This document shows, in pieces, positions 11,885 to 27,200 of a stretch of 64,000 bases of DNA. A program made the translations under genes and the position numbers. Within the stretch, counting starts at the first letter, position 1. Each line of letters starts with the position of its first letter. The notes below the pieces were generated by a model. The model saw only the letters and a list, made by a program, of their open reading frames with translations. It had not been told where the DNA came from and ran no database searches. Source of the DNA: Triparma verrucosa (lineage: Eukaryota > Sar > Bolidophyceae > Parmales > Triparmaceae); NCBI GenBank assembly GCA_030267905.1, contig BRXX01000302.1, positions 1 to 64,000 on the forward strand. Direction: 5' to 3'.

Positions 11885-12254
11885 TCACTCCCCGTCAAAA
11901 TCAGGAGGCAACTCCCACGTAGTTTCCTTGGTCTCCTGGTTGACGTAATAGTCCTGTCCGTACTCACTGCTGTGCGTCTTCTTCCACTTCTTCTTCTTCG
12001 CAGGCGCTCCTACTGGTGAAGGATGGCTAGCCATAGGATTGGCGCTCGAAAAGCTGTTTGGCCCCATCTCGTCGTCGCTGTCTGATTCAGCGTAGTTAAA
12101 AGCTGCCGAGTAAGTTACGTTCTGACTGGCCCTGGGAGCAGCACTCCCTCTCCCCCCCGAGGGCCCCGCGCCTCCTCTCCCCCTCCCCGCCGAGGGCCCC
12201 GCGCCTCCCCTCCCCCCTCCCCTCCCCNNNNNNNNNNNNNNNNNNNNNNNNNNC

Positions 12255-12286
<32 letters not shown>

Positions 12287-15200
12287 CCGCCGAGGGCCCC
12301 GCGCCTCCCCTCCCGCCCCCGCCCCTACCCGCTCCCACAATAGCGGAGGCCCTCGACGCGGTAAGCAACATGGGATTCTCCGCCTCCTCTCCTCCTCCAA
12401 GCACGCTAGTTCTCGGCTGTGCCTTACTCACAGTCGTGCTATTGGGATTGGTGGGGCGGAAATCAAGCGTGGTCACCGACCCGTCTCCTGCCTTCGCCTG
12501 CGGGCGGAAGTCGAGCTGTTTCACCATATGGGGTGCCACGCTCACCCTTCCGAATTCCTTTTTCGTCTTGACCGAACTGTTGTCAAAGGCCTCCTCTCCG
12601 TGGATGTTCTGCGCAGTCAATTTCCCCTTCAAATTGCGTAACTGGTCAGCCTGGTCCTTAGTTAAGTTCATTGCCTTTTGGTAATCGGGGTGCTTCTTGA
12701 GAAGGTCGTCCAGCTGGTCCTGGGTCAGCCCGGCCTCGTTAGCCATGGACGAGTTGCCGTACAGCGGGTTGTTGGCGAACTCCATTTGGGCCATCTCGAT
12801 GTTGATCTGATCTTCAGAGAGGCCTTTCTTCTTCCCCGACCTCGTCTTGCTCCTGCTCCTCGTCCTGTCTCTTTCTCCTCCATCTCCGTTCTCCCCATCC
12901 AAAAAGTCGTCATCATCGCCATGCTCTTCGTCCTCGTCGTGTTCCTGGAAACGTTCCACAAATCTGCAGTGCAGGTTGGGGAAGACTGCTACGACTAGCT
13001 CCGTCCAGATGACCATCATCAAGTAGAACAAGCTCAAGCAAATCACGATCACAGTCAAATTAGCCAAAGTCTCGTACTCGAAGCTCTTGGGCTCCAAGTA
13101 CTGGCTCTCGAACATGAGACCGAAGATGTTAACGAGAATGCTGCATCCGAGCAGAATCATCTCGACGGTGTTGTAGTTCCAGAAGTAACCCAGGACGTCC
13201 TGGCCATCGAAGCCTTCCATTTCGGCATACACGTCGAAGCTCTTGACCTTACTGTTCATTTTCCTCGTGGCGCCCAGCCCCTTCTTCTCGTCGATCAACT
13301 GGTTGACGATGTTGGCGGTCTCCCTGAATTCTTTAATGACGCCGTCCCTCTCGCTCATGCTCATGTAGGGCTGGGCCCTGACTTGAATGTTACTCGAGAC
13401 GAAGATCGTCAACACGATCATGCACATCTGGAAGGTGGCGTTGGACCTGAACAAAAGCGCGATCAACGCGACGCTGAACTTCCTCCCCAGGATCACCAGC
13501 ATCCAGTACCAGTGGCTGGGCTTGTAGTAGTAGTACAGCTTGTAGTACCTCGTCCTGAACTCCCAGCAGTTGGGGTTGGTGGCCTTGGTGTGCCCCAAGT
13601 CCTGGGCCCTTAAAACCTGGTCCTCCCTTGCCATGGCCGCATTCTTCCTGTCCAACAAGATTGTGGCGACAAAAATCGGGTAGCCGACGGTGTAGATTGC
13701 CAGGGCCACGCAAGCGTACGGCACCAGCTCCATCTGCTTGCTGTCGCTCACGTAGCATTCCCAGTTCGTCTCCTGCATGTACTGCTTTCCGTCTGACACT
13801 ATCTCTCCAGTGAGCGGGTCTTCTAGCTCCTGCGTGCTGCAGTTGAACACCTCCAAAGCGGTCATGCTCAAGTTGAGGTAAATGTAGTACATGATCGCGA
13901 TGCACACACCAATAGTCTTGTCCTTGTGACTGTGCCTCTTCTTCTTGTTCTTATGAGCTATGAACTTTTTGTAGAACCAGACCAGCTTGTTGTAGACCAA
14001 CACAATGGCCCAAAGACCGACCGGGATCATCATGATCATCTTCCACTTGTCGTCGTAAGCAATTTCGAAGACGCACTCGGGCGCGGTGATGTTGATATTG
14101 AAGTTGAAGGCGCTGAGCCACGTGTAAATGTCGAGAACTATCTGAGGCCACGGGGTCTTCGTGCTACTGAGCAAGGCCAAGATTTGCAAGTAATCAATGC
14201 CGATGCTGCAGATGCCCATGTTGATCCTCTTCTTCTTCATAACGTAGCCAATGCTTCCGGCAAAAGTCGCTCCTCCCAACAAGATCGCAACGATCATCCA
14301 CGGGTTACTCGGGCAGGGGGCGCACTCGCCGTATTGTCTGAAGTATTTGATGCGCTCTCCGTCGCTGTCCCAGCACTCGCGATTCGGGACCTCCTTCCCC
14401 GTCTCCGGGTCGAATATGTAACTGTGCATCGCATCGCAGCAGAAGTCGCACTTCTCGCCCGTGTAGCCGTGTCCGCAGACATTGTCTCCGGCGCAGGCTT
14501 CAAAGGGAGCGCACGGGACCACGTTGTAGCACATCTGCCTGTGCTTCCTGATATCCCAGCTATCCCCACACGTCTCGGGACTAGCTGGCCACTCGTACCT
14601 CCAGTAGCCCTCCATGGCTGAAGGCTCCTCGGCATACTGAGTGTTAAGCTCGCACGAAGCTGCGATGAGCGTAATAGTTAGTAAAGAGTACTTCATGCTG
14701 GCAGCTTCGCACTGGGGCTTCGCCCTCGCTGTCGCTGCACTCACCTCCACCAGGACACGCGTCGCAGTACTCGTCTTCCCTCGTGAGAATCGTGCAGTTC
14801 ACCGTGTTGGCCCCCCCCTCCGGAGAGATCTCGTCGTAGTTCCCGCAGAAATGAACGTCCTCGCAAGTCTCATCCAAGATGGTTCGGGTGAAGTCGTCCC
14901 ATGACTTTTTGCACCTTCGGCTTTCCTTCATGCAAGGGGCCTTGCACTTGCCGATTCCAGATATAGCCTTTGTCATGTCGTTGTTACCAGGCAGAGTTCG
15001 GTCGACGCCCTGATAGGCTGAGTTCCCTTCCTGACCGTAGGTGCCCTCGAGGCAGTATGGGGTTATGAGCTCCTCGCTGCGGTCCACGGTCACGTTCTGG
15101 CCGGCCACGCTGACCTTCATGTGCTTCGGGCCCACCCTTAACCTCGGGGTCTGACACCAAAGGTAAGGATTCCCGCTTCCGCGCTGTTGCCAGATGGGGA

Positions 15201-18200
15201 ACGCGACGTCTCCAAAGGTCGGCGCAGTACAAGCGATCCATTCCGTTCTATTCAAGGCCCTAACCAATAAGTCTGAATCGCCGTCGCCATCCTCGGCCCT
15301 CCTCCGTCCAGAGCCAGAGGCGTCCTCGCCTCCTTCAGAGTCCTCGTCCTCCTCATCATCATCGTCCTCCTCTTCTCCCTCTCGATAGAAGACTGTCTGG
15401 CCGACGAAAATTTTGATGTCACCGGCAAGCTCCAGGGTCGGGGCAAAGTTGACACCATGAATGGTAATGAAGTCGCCGTTAGCGTCTGGCCGATCAGGAG
15501 ACACATCCTCAATGAAGGGCGGGTCATAGCTGAAAAGAACTTCGTTGGCGTGCCTCTCTCCCACCATGAGTTTTATGGGGATGTCGAGGCCCACTCCAGG
15601 AGGGACCCTTATGTGAATTTTTCGGTGGTTGATAAATAGGATGTCCTTTTCATCCACAAGCTCCATGTCTCCGAAGAAGACCTTCTGGGCTCCGCTCTCC
15701 GGATCGCCAAAGTCCATGCCAATCAGGGCCAAGGTGTAACCGCCCTCGGTGGTCAGTCTACATCCACCCTTCGCATACTTGTCGCAGTCGCTCCCAAGAG
15801 AGTTCATCTCTCCCTCACAGTCATACGGGTGGACGCTGCTCAGAGCGTCAGCTTTGCACATGACCAGCTTCTCAACGCTGGGAGGCCTGTAGTCGACCGA
15901 GATTCCGTTGCTCTTCTGGCCAGCCACCACAAGAGACATGGTCAGGGGCTTGTCCCTCCTGTTCTGCCCCTCGGGAGCACTCATCTTGATGAACGTGTGG
16001 TTGAATCCCTTGATGTTTTCGCTATTCTCGTCGAAATTTACTGGAAACAACCCTTCGTTGAGGTTCACGGAGCTCTGATCGTCGGGGTCGAAGTTCAGGT
16101 CCTCAATTGTGACCTGGAAATCCATGCCGACGCCAAAGTCGTTCCCTTTAATGATGATTTCCTCCCCTCCCTCGGTACCAAAGAGCAGACCGCCCTCAAC
16201 AGGATTAAGAGAAGGAGGAAAAAACTTTAGGCTCTGTTCATCCTCCACGTGGCTGACGTTGAGGACGAAGTCCGTCACGCCCTGGCCTGGCCCGATAACG
16301 ACAGACAGACTGGTGTGCTCGCCAGAGGTGATTTCAACAGCAATGTCCTGCCTGCTGCCATCAGGCCCCTTCATGTACCCCACGGCCTTGCCCTCTCTGC
16401 CAAAGTACGACCCGCTAACATCTACGGTTGCCCCCGTGGTGTGTATCGTGTTCGGTTCGATGGTATCAATCATCGGAGCGTAGTACTGGAGAACCTTATC
16501 CTCCTGCTCCTTCGGGACAACATGGCTCTGGCCGTCGACAGTGATGACGACGTCCTGAGGTCTTCCCTCGCCACTTGGAACTGTCACCACCATGTTACTG
16601 TGGCTGAAGTCCTTGCTCAACACTTCCAGCTTGACATTTCCCATCATAACCTCAACCAAGCTCGGGTCGTTGCCGAAATTGTCGCCTGCAATTACCACCT
16701 CTCCTCCAGCAGTGTCGACGATGTGAGGCGTGAAACTGTAAACTTCGGGGGCGAGGTACTTTAGATTTACGATTCCATCGTCCGAATAGTTGGGGTTTCC
16801 GCTTCTCAAAAGGATGACGGTATTGTCTTCCCCAGTTCCCTCAGGGACCTTGCACGTGACTTCCCTGAGGATGTCGTTTTCGCAAAAGCCATCGCGCTGC
16901 GGGATTACTTTGAGGCTCAGGGGGAAGATGGGACAATCAACCCCGTCGACGGTAATTTCCAGGTTACTCACGGAACTCTGGAAGAAACACCCAGCAAGGG
17001 TCAAGTTTCTGTGGTTAAGAGTGTACCCAGCGCCTGTCGTCTTGTATCCGTCAGGGTGCGGCAAGTACTGATCTTCCATGAGCAATTCTGGACTGCTGTC
17101 TGAAAAGTTAAGCCGGTTGCTCCACAAATCTCCGACCTTGACTCTCACGCTTCCCTTCATGCCCAGGTAGTTTAACGTCACCTTCTCGTGATCCCACGTC
17201 CACGTTTCTTGCATAACCTCGTTGACGTAGATGCTGGCGTAGGTATTCCGTCCGAAGTTGGCTCCGCGAATGACTAGATCGGTTGTCATTTCAGTTCCAG
17301 TTGGGCCAGCGGGATCACCTTCAATGTTCTCGATCGTGTCGATTCTAGGGGGCATGTACTTAAACTCAAGAGAGTTGCTTGTTTGCTCGACATTTGTCTT
17401 GCCTTCAGCCCCTAACTTGACGCTGATCTCCTTGGTTTGATCAAGTTCTGCCATCTCAGGTAACAGAAAATTGATGACTTCATGGGTGTCGTTCTTTAAA
17501 GTCGTAAGCCCGGCGCCGGAAAATCCCTTCGTTATGCCCGTGTCGTCGAGAGGGAACACTTCACCGTCCATTCGAAGCTCGACGTAAGTTCCAGCCACAG
17601 CTGTGGCCAAGTTCTTGCCAAGAATCTGGTGCGAGCTCATTCCCTTCGTCTCTCCAATACTCGATGTTATGGAGATGATCTCGGGGGCAGCATAATTCGT
17701 AGTCGCGTCACTCAAGACGCTCGCCTGGCCGTCGACGGAGACAAGCCACCGAAGATTTTTGCCAACTCCTTCGCTTGTCGTGCAGCAAATCTCGGTGTGA
17801 CTAGAAAGGATGCAACCCGATGCGGAGTACTCGGTACCACTTGGGCCATACGTTACGTACTCAAGCTTGTCTTGGGTGTGGCCAAAGTCCCGTCCTTTCA
17901 CCACAATAGACTCGCCGCCGTTGGGACTGGCGTCGACCATGCCCTCGATACTATAGATTTCTGGGGGGTTGTACTGGGTGGTACTGACGATCGAAGTCTG
18001 GCCATCGATCTTCACAATCCAGTTGTGACCCTTACCAGTTCCTTCAGTAGTGAAGCAAAGAATTTTGGTGTGGTCCTCCACCACCGTGCAGTTGCATGAA
18101 GCGTCGGCGACTGAGCAAGGAACGTACTCGGAGCCCTTGGGGCCATAGGTGACTAAGTCCAACTTCATGCTTGATGAGAGCCCAAAGTTGTCGCCGTGAA

Positions 18201-21200
18201 TCACGACCTTCTCTTTTCCGCTAGTATAACCTCCAATCCTCACAGGCGTGTCCTTGGCCCATGCAGGATCAAAGAAGTAAACACTAGGGGGCTTGTAGCT
18301 CACGTTCCCGTTGTACAGAGCACTAAACTGCCCTCCGACTCTTATCTGGACTTTGTGTCCAAAACCAGTCCCTGGGGCGCCGACGCACCTAATCTTACTG
18401 AACGAATTTCTCACGACGCAGTCGGTCGCCAAATACTCGGTGCCGGTGGGGCCGTAGGTCATGGTGGGCAAGAAGGGGTCGCCAGCCAGCCCGAAGTTTT
18501 CTCCGAAGATGTTGATCTCCTCGCCTCCTCTCGTGTTGGCAGCGGTGGCTCCTTGGCCAGAAACGGCGTTCTTTATGCCAGCTGAGAGCGGCTTGATAAC
18601 AGGAGCATTGAACTTCACGTCACTTTGGTAAGTATTGCTGGGCAGCTCCGCAATCGTCATGTAGAACTTCAGGTCCATTCCGATCCCTGGCGAAGATCCA
18701 CAAGTCAACTCAATGTGGGGTTTGGTGACCTCGCAGCTGGCCGCGCTATATTTCATCACATCCTGGTCTCCGTACGTGAGCATCACCTTGGCGCCCTCGA
18801 CGCCAAAGTTGGTTCCAGTCACGATCATGGGAGTGGAATCGTCCTCTCTGTTGTTCTTCAGATCCGTTTCGGACTCTACACTTGTGATCTGTGGCGGGAT
18901 GTAGCTACCCTTGGCGCTGCGAAAGACTCCACTCGACTGTGCGTTTGCCTTCACAAGCTTTTGCTTCGGATTCTTTGAGCCGACAAATACCTGCCAGTGG
19001 AAGTCCTTTCCGTTTCCTACCGCCGATTCGCACGTAATCTTACTTCCATCCTCCAGAACCTTGGCTTGGGAGCAGACATACATGCCAACTTCTTCCTCAG
19101 AGGGACCATAGGTCACCTCAGCAGAGTCGCTGACGTAGTAGTCAGGGAATTCAGAGCACGCAACTCCATCGGGATCTTCGCAAACTGCATCGAGGGACAC
19201 ACAGGTGTCTCCGCAGCCCTTGGACTCGCCATCGGGGCACCTCTTCTCGCACAACCGATAGTTTACTCCGAAGTTACTTCCGGATATGGTGATGGTGGTT
19301 CCACCGGTAGTGGGAATTTCTTCGTCGCCTTCAATTCCTAATATCTCCGGGGGGAGAAAGCTAGTTTTATCGGCCGCTGTCGTTGACCACTCAATGGTAT
19401 TTGGAGCCTTAACGCTTATGGTCCACTCATGGTCTATTCCGAGGCCTGGCACAGTCGTGCACTCAATGACAGTGTTAGGGGTGACGACACTACATGATTT
19501 GGCGGTGTAAACCACACCGTCGGAGCCGACGTAGGTGGCCTTCACTGTCGTCTCGGCACTTAGCTCCACATTTTTGGGGCCCATGTCGCTTCCACTGAAA
19601 GTCACAACTTGCCCGCCCGCGGGGCTTAAGATTGTAGGGGAGACATCCTCGATGGTCAAATCGTTGACGTCAGTGACGTAAATTACCACCGTGCTCGTCA
19701 AAAAGTACTCCTCAGCGGTACCAAGTTCTTGGGCCTTCATTGAAATCTCGTATTCGACCTGCGTCTCGAAGTCAAGGTCGGCTCCGGCCATCATGAAGAG
19801 CTGCCCGCTTTCAGATAATCTGAAAAGGCTATCTGAGTCGACGCTTTCAATTGTGTACTGGTAAACGTCGTTATCTGGGTCGTTCACGGAGAGATCGCCA
19901 ACGAAGACGCCTCCGCCAGTATCCTCGCTGACGGTGAAAGAATGGGGAAGGGCATGCTTAAACTCCGGCTCTTCGTTCTCATCCGCGACGAAAATCTCGG
20001 TCGAGTAACTTTCAGTCAAGCCGGTTGAGTCAGTTACGGTGACAGAAACCCTGTACACGGGCTTGGTCTCGTGATCTATTGGGAAGTCGGACTTCAAGAA
20101 GATTTGACCCTGATTTTGTTTAGCGACTGCGTTCGGAACGTCCCTCATGCTGAACGGCAAGTCGTCGTCAGCAATACCCTCCTCGCTTGAAAGCGAAAAT
20201 GAAAGCTTATTTTCGTCGTACAAGTCTGGGTCTTTGGCGGTTATCAGTCCGGCCAGGGCAAAATCAGTTGTGTGCTCTTGGAGCTCACCGACAGAAAAAA
20301 TACTCACACCGCCGGAAAAATCAAAGTAAGGCTTCTCAGGAGCATCAGCCAGCTCTAGAGTGATGACAGCAAGGTCGTACAGCGCTTTGCTATTCCCTCT
20401 CTGGGCTTGATCGGTGATGTCAAAATCTCGCTGTCCGTCATTGATAGCATTTCCGTCGTCCCTTACTCCAACCGTCAGAGTAAAACTTGGACTTTCTTCA
20501 TAGTTCATCTTGGAAATACCAAGATCGTTCACAGTGATGGCTCCAGTCCACTGGTCCATGGTAAAGTCATTGTTTCCTCCGCTCACAATGAACCAAGCCA
20601 ACAGATCTTCAGTGTCTTCGTCGCTGGCTTTTAATTCGCCTCCGGCTAAGATAACTGTACCAGACTCGGGGTTCTCCAAGATTCCGGAGAAGGTTTGGTC
20701 CTCTATGATCGGCGCGTTATTTGTACCGCGAATGGAAATTTTGAATGTAACGGTATCCGACACCAATCCATCATCGTCAGTTCCTAAAACAGTCATGGTA
20801 AAATTGCAGCCTCCCATATTGTTCAAGGGCTTTCCTGAATAATCAGCCGCCTTGAAGTCGTACTCGCGAGATTCAACGTCTTGGACTATTGTGAATAGTT
20901 CGGTGGTGGACTCGCAGCACACATCTGCATTACTGACGGAAGGGCAGTTTGTTAGGGTAGGTTCGGCGACCAAGTAAGCATGGTTAACTATCTGGAGAGT
21001 GACCTTATCGGTGGTGGAGGGATCAGGGCGAAAGTCGGGGTCGTCTACAGTGACCATTCCAACTTGTTCGTTAGCTTTCAAACTTTCAGTGACCAAAAAG
21101 TTGTGGTCGGACATGACAGGAGCTTCGTTTACATTGGTCACGTCAATTTTATACGTGAGTTTCCTTGATTTGGCCACCCCACCAAGTGACGTCGTAGTTT

Positions 21201-24200
21201 GTGTGGGATCGTCCTCTGCCTCGATCTCAACGTAATACCCAGTTTCCAGCTCGAAGTCTAATCCAGTGAAGTCATCTGATGCCTCGATCGTGCTCAAAAC
21301 GCCACTGTCGTCAATGTCAAAGAACTGCTGGCCGTTCCCTCCGACGATCGAAAACTTCTTGCCGTCACTGGTGTCAAGGTCAGTAAGTTCAATAGGGTCG
21401 CCAGTGACCGTTTGGCCTGCGGCGTTTTCTGGAACAGTCCTGACCTTATTGTCGGACACCAAAGTTGGTCGCTCATTGCAGTCTTTCACAACCACTGTGA
21501 CGGCCGTTTCGGCGGAAAGTTGGCCATCTGTAACCTTAAGGTTGAAGATATACTCCTTCGAGTCCGGACCAGTTTCGTAATCAATAGCCTTGTCCACGAT
21601 GATATCCCAAGACGTCTCTCCTGAACCCTCGTCATTCTTATTCGCAACTACGAACGGAACATCAGGGTCAAGTATGGACAAAAATATTTCTTGGTTGGTG
21701 TCAACCTCGCTGGCACGGATCGAGCCAACAACGGTCTTTGCCTCGGCGGGCAAGATGAGCTCCCCGGAGGTCTTGTAGTAAGAATCTTCAGCGCAGGCTG
21801 TCTCCAACACCTCAAATGACAGGTCGGTGCTTACAAAAACGGGGGCTTCGTTGACATTTTTGAGCGATAGTTTAATGAAGAAAGACGGTTCGGCGTAAGC
21901 TGGCTCAGGTTCATTGTTGTCTCTCAACTTGACCTTGAGGTTCCATTCCATGTCACTGTCATCCTCGAAGTCGAATGGGTTCGAGTCAGTGTCCCTCTTC
22001 ACTTTAATGTAGACCTTGGTGCCTTCTTGAGCGACCTCAAAATCTTCAGAGAGCTCGTCGGATCCGTCATTCTTGTGAAGAGAGTACGTAAGGGTACCGT
22101 CGCTGACCATATCATCAACGTCCTCGTCGGTGCCAAGCGAAGTAATATCGCCTACACTATCGCCAGTCACGGTGTTTATCTCTTCGAATTCGAAGAAGAT
22201 CTCGTCCTCTTCAACGAACTCGGGGCTGTCGTTCAAGTTCAGCACCGCTACTTTAATCAGGTCTGTTTCCGCAGGTACCGAGTCCTCCTGATTGTCCGTC
22301 ACCTGGATCTTGATGTAGTAGCTTTTCTTGACCTCGTAGTCGAACATGATCCTAGAAGTCAAGCGGCCTGATCCTGAATCGATTGTGAAAGCGTCGTCCT
22401 CGTTCTGAAGGAGTGAGAAAACCAGTTGGTCTAAATCTAAATCGCTTGCGATGTCAACAGAGGAGGGCTCGATAGGAGATCCAATGTCCTGATTCTCGTT
22501 CACAGTGTACTCGGTTGGCAAGTTGCTGTTGAACGTGGGCGGATCATTTATGTTTATCAGGGCTATCGTGACAGTCTGCTCGTCTGTGGCCCCAAATGTA
22601 TCGGTGACGACGATATTCAGAGTATACTCGTTGTTATTCTCCGCGTGGAATATGTAGCGCAAGTCAACATCCTCTTTCACAAAAATCTGACCTCCACAGG
22701 GATTCACTCCGAAGTAATCCTTCCCTGTTCCATCATCTTCTTCCCTGACAGCGAACGTCACTGAGTCCGCAGGGTCCTTGTCTACCACGCACTCCTCAAG
22801 CCCAAAAGTTCCAACTTTGGTAAATTCCGGGCTCTGCTCGAGAACCTGGTAGAAGTAGGTACCAGTGGGGAAATAGCACGCATCATCCTCGCTTTTACTT
22901 TGAGTCTCTATGAATTCGGGGGGGTCGTTGACATTTTTAACAACGACGGTTGAGGTACAGATTTCAGTGACCTGATTATCGCATCCGCTTTCGACAGAAC
23001 CAGTTTGACAGCCGTCAAAGGCAACGTTGGCCTGAACCTTGATCTCAAAGCCTGCCTTACAATCGTTGAAGTTGAGCGCCTTGCTGTACTTTAGGGTGTC
23101 TCCTTCGAACGTGAAGCCATCAGCGGAGATGCAAGAAGCACGAATTTCATCGTCAAGTGCGGCGTCCACTTCGGTGTTGGTGGCCTCAATGATGATGTAC
23201 TCAGCAGGCGTGCCATCCTTGAGAATAAGGTCGGAGTTTTCAATGAGCGAGTTCTTATCGGCGATGTACTTGAAGACAGTGTGCATGTTTGCAACGGTTG
23301 TATACGGTGCTTCATCAATAGTAATCGTTTGGTTGCACCTGGTCCATTGCGTGAAGGGGATGGCAACACCGTTCTCGCAGTAAGACCCGGACGGGCACAT
23401 TTCCTCGTCGGAGCGAATAGTGGCTTCAAACAATGTGGGAGTGGTGAAATATCCCGTTTGCACATTTTGGGGCGTACCGGTGCCTATAGGACAGAACTTG
23501 GAGGCCTGGAATTTTTCGGCCAGGCCAGAGCCGCACTCGTTTTCACGAGAATTGGAAGACCCTTCGTTACAGTAGTGGCCTTCGGCGCATTCCGAGCACT
23601 CTGCGGCGCCTGGGAATGAACTATAGGTGCCGGCGAGGCACGGTGAGCATGACGCGTCACCTTCTGCGGAGAATGTTCCTGGGTCACAGTTGGTGCAGAG
23701 GTACTGACCAACCTCTCCGTTTGTCGACTGTCCAGCGTTACAGTTCGTGCACGTATCAAGTGTTGGGGTGGATATTTTTCCAGCTTGACAATCTGTGCAC
23801 GCAGCTAAGCCACCAGACGACGCGAACTTTCCGGACTCGCAATTGACGCAGCTACCCATGCCCAAGTTGTCGGCGTATTTACCAACGTCGCAGGCATCGC
23901 AACTCTTCGCCTGAGTCCCACTGAATTTTCCAAGCGCACACTCGACGCATACGCTGGCGCTGCTGCCGGAATACTTTCCTCCGGAACAAGAGGAACACTG
24001 CGGAGCACCCTCGCCAGCGTAGGTGCCCGACTCGCACGGGGAGCAAATGCTGGCCTCTGCCTCCGAGTAGAACCCTGCTGGACAATTGGTACATCCGTCG
24101 GGGGTGTTGACGGCGGAGTATGTTCCTGCGGAACAAGATAGGCACGAAGATGAGCCCGGAGTCGAGAACTTGCCTGCCGGGCAGCTCGTGCATTCGGTGC

Positions 24201-27200
24201 AGAGAGTAGTGCACTCTGCTCCACTAGTATCAGATGAGTACTTTCCTGCCTGACAAGGTGTGCAAGAGTTGGAAGCTCCTCCGGGACTGTACGTTCCGGC
24301 GAAACAGGGTTCGCATGAAGATACCGAGGCAAACTCTCCAGCAACACATTCAATGCATTTTGAGGGCGTTATCACTCCTGCACAGGTGCTGCAACTCGAA
24401 GATCCAGGGACTGCGTTCATCCCGCTCGGGCAAGGACTGCACGCACGCGCTCTGGATTCAGCGGAAAAGTGGTTTTGGGGGCAGTCTGGGCAAGCCTCCG
24501 CCTGACCACTCGAGGAGGCTTTTCCCGGGTCACAATCGTTGCATTTGTTGGCAGCTTCGATCCCGGACGCATACTTTCCTGCTACACAGTCTTGGCACGT
24601 ACTGCTACCTTCGTTTACGGCTACTTTTCCTGAGCTACATGGCAGGCACTGAGTCTTTATCTCCTTGCTGTAGTAGCCGGGGCTGCACCATACACACGCT
24701 GAGGACCCTGTTGTACTAGCGTAAGAACCATCGCCGCATGATGTGCATGAAGACGACCCAACCGAGTCGCTGAAGGTTCCAACAGCGCAATCAGTGCACG
24801 ACGAGGACCCCGCAAAGCTTGACTTTCCAATTCCACAGCTGAAACATACGACGCTAGCTTCGGCATCGCCGTATTGGCCTGCGGGGCAGAACGAGCAGTC
24901 GGACGACGATGCATGAAGGAGTCGGCTTGTTCTGTCATCGGTCAGGTAGCGGCCAGAGGGGCAAGCGCTGCATTCAATAGCCTGATATCGATCAGAGTAT
25001 CGGCCCGACCCGCAGACCGAACACGAGCTTTGGCCCTTATTGCTGTTGAATGTTCCTTTTTCGCACTGCATGCAATTGTCCTCAGAGACTCCACCGGTGG
25101 TTGAGTATTTGCCCTCGTTACATTGGTTGCAATAACTGGACGCGACACCAGAATAGTGTCCCCCGGGACAAGAAAGGCAGTCTGAGGGGTCGTCGTGATC
25201 GGCAGCTTTGGGGGGGGAGGATTTGTCCTTGTTGTATTTTCCCGCCGAGCAGTCAATGCAATTCTGCATGCCTTCCTCGGCGAGGTATTTTCCCTGCTCA
25301 CAAACTTTGCAGTCCGCAAGCTCGTCGTGGCTCATTCTCACGGAGGCTCCGACAGAATTATCGTTCCATGTCCCCTTGGGACACTTATTGCATGCGGTGG
25401 AACCTAGGCTGGCCTGGTATTCTCCTATACCACACAATTTGCACGAAGCCTGCCCAACCTCGTTGTTGAACATTCCTGTCTCGCAAAGGGTGCATTTGCT
25501 TGAGGAGGAATGGAGCGCCCTGTTAGAGCCATTGTCTGCTAGGGACTTGCCCGTTGGGCAGTCCGAGCAGGATAGGCCGTTGTTACTCGTTTCAGAGTAT
25601 TTTCCAGCGCCGCACACGGTGCACTCATTAAATGATTTGAAACCTGACGCGGTGGACAGAGCGTACGTTCCTGGCGGGCACAAGTCGCAATCCTTCGATC
25701 CTTCCTCATCCTGGTACTTGCCGGCCGGGCAAAAAACGCAGTCGTTCATATGGTCGTGTTGGTCGGGGTTGCCAGCGTTAGGATAACCGGGCGCGTTGTT
25801 GAAAGTACCGGTCGGGCAGTCTTCACACTCAATTACGGCCATATTGGTCTTGTCGTTGTACCTCCCAGGCTGGCAAACTTCACAAGCAGTTGATCCGATC
25901 GGCATGAAAGTTCCCACCGGACAGGACTCGCACTCGGAAGGCGAGCTCGCGCCTTTATTGTCGGTTGATTTTCCGACGTCACACGCCGTACATTCCGTGG
26001 CACCCTTGCCTGACCATTTTCCCTCCGAGCAAAGAGCACAGGCGCTATCGCTGGTGGCTGCGGAGCTTCCACCCGCGAACTTTCCAGCGGCGCATTCGAC
26101 ACATCTATCTGACCCTGCTGAAGAGAATGAGCCTCTGGGACACGATTGGCACTTGTCAATAGTCGAGGATCCAACTATAGTGGAGTACTTTCCAGCGTTA
26201 CAATTGGTGCATACCGCTCTCCCCACGTTGCCGTTCCATTTTCCCGCTGGGCAGTCGGCACAAAGATCGATGTTGTTAGCTCCCGTGTCAGCGCTGAAAG
26301 TGCCCGTGGGGCAGTTGAGGCAAGACGTGGCGCCTGCGTTGGAGTACTGAAAGGCGAACGGAGAGCAGGAGGGTGAGCGGTGTTATTTTGCGAGATTCTT
26401 GGATATTTATATTTCCTCACCGTTCCCGCCCCGCAGTCTTGGCAACTCGATTGTCCTGCGGCGGCCTGTTTCTTCCCGGCTGGGCATACCAGGCAGCTTT
26501 CTTTAGACGAACTAGCGGAAGTGTACTTTCCGCTTTGGCAGGCAATGCAGGCAGAAACGGAGGTGCCTGGGGCGAGGAGTGAGGGGGTAAGAAGACCGCA
26601 GCTTTAGATTTCGTACTGAGATTGTGCTTGCTTGCTCACCTCCGGTGTTTGGATTGTACTTTCCCGCCCCACAGTTCGTGCAAGATTGAACTCCAGATCC
26701 GCTGTAAGTACCTTTCGCGCAAGGCGTACAAGCTGAGCTGCCGGTGAGGCCTACGTCACTGCCGTAACGCCCCGCAGGGCACGGTTTGCATGAGGTTGCG
26801 CCTTGGCTGTCCTGGTAGGTGCCTTTAGCGCAGCTGGCGCAGTCACTTAGGGAATCGTGGTAAGCTACATTACTGGTACCTAGCGCGTTGTACTTTCCGG
26901 GGGGGCACAATTTACAATCATCTTGACCTGTCACATCTTGATACTTGCCCGCTCCGCAGATCACGCAGTCGTTGGCATTGTCGTGCTTGCTGACCGAAGT
27001 ACCTGCGTCTGTCAGGTGTTTTCCTGTCGGACAATTATCGCACGATCCTTTACCTGTCGAAGCGGCATATTTCCCTCCAGGGCATATTTTACAATCCCAG
27101 GAGGCAATTTGGTCAATGTATTTGCCCTTCTCGCAGCTACGGCACCTTACACCGGCATTCGGGCCGGAAGTGTAGGAGTACGTGTATTGGCCGTTGTCGC

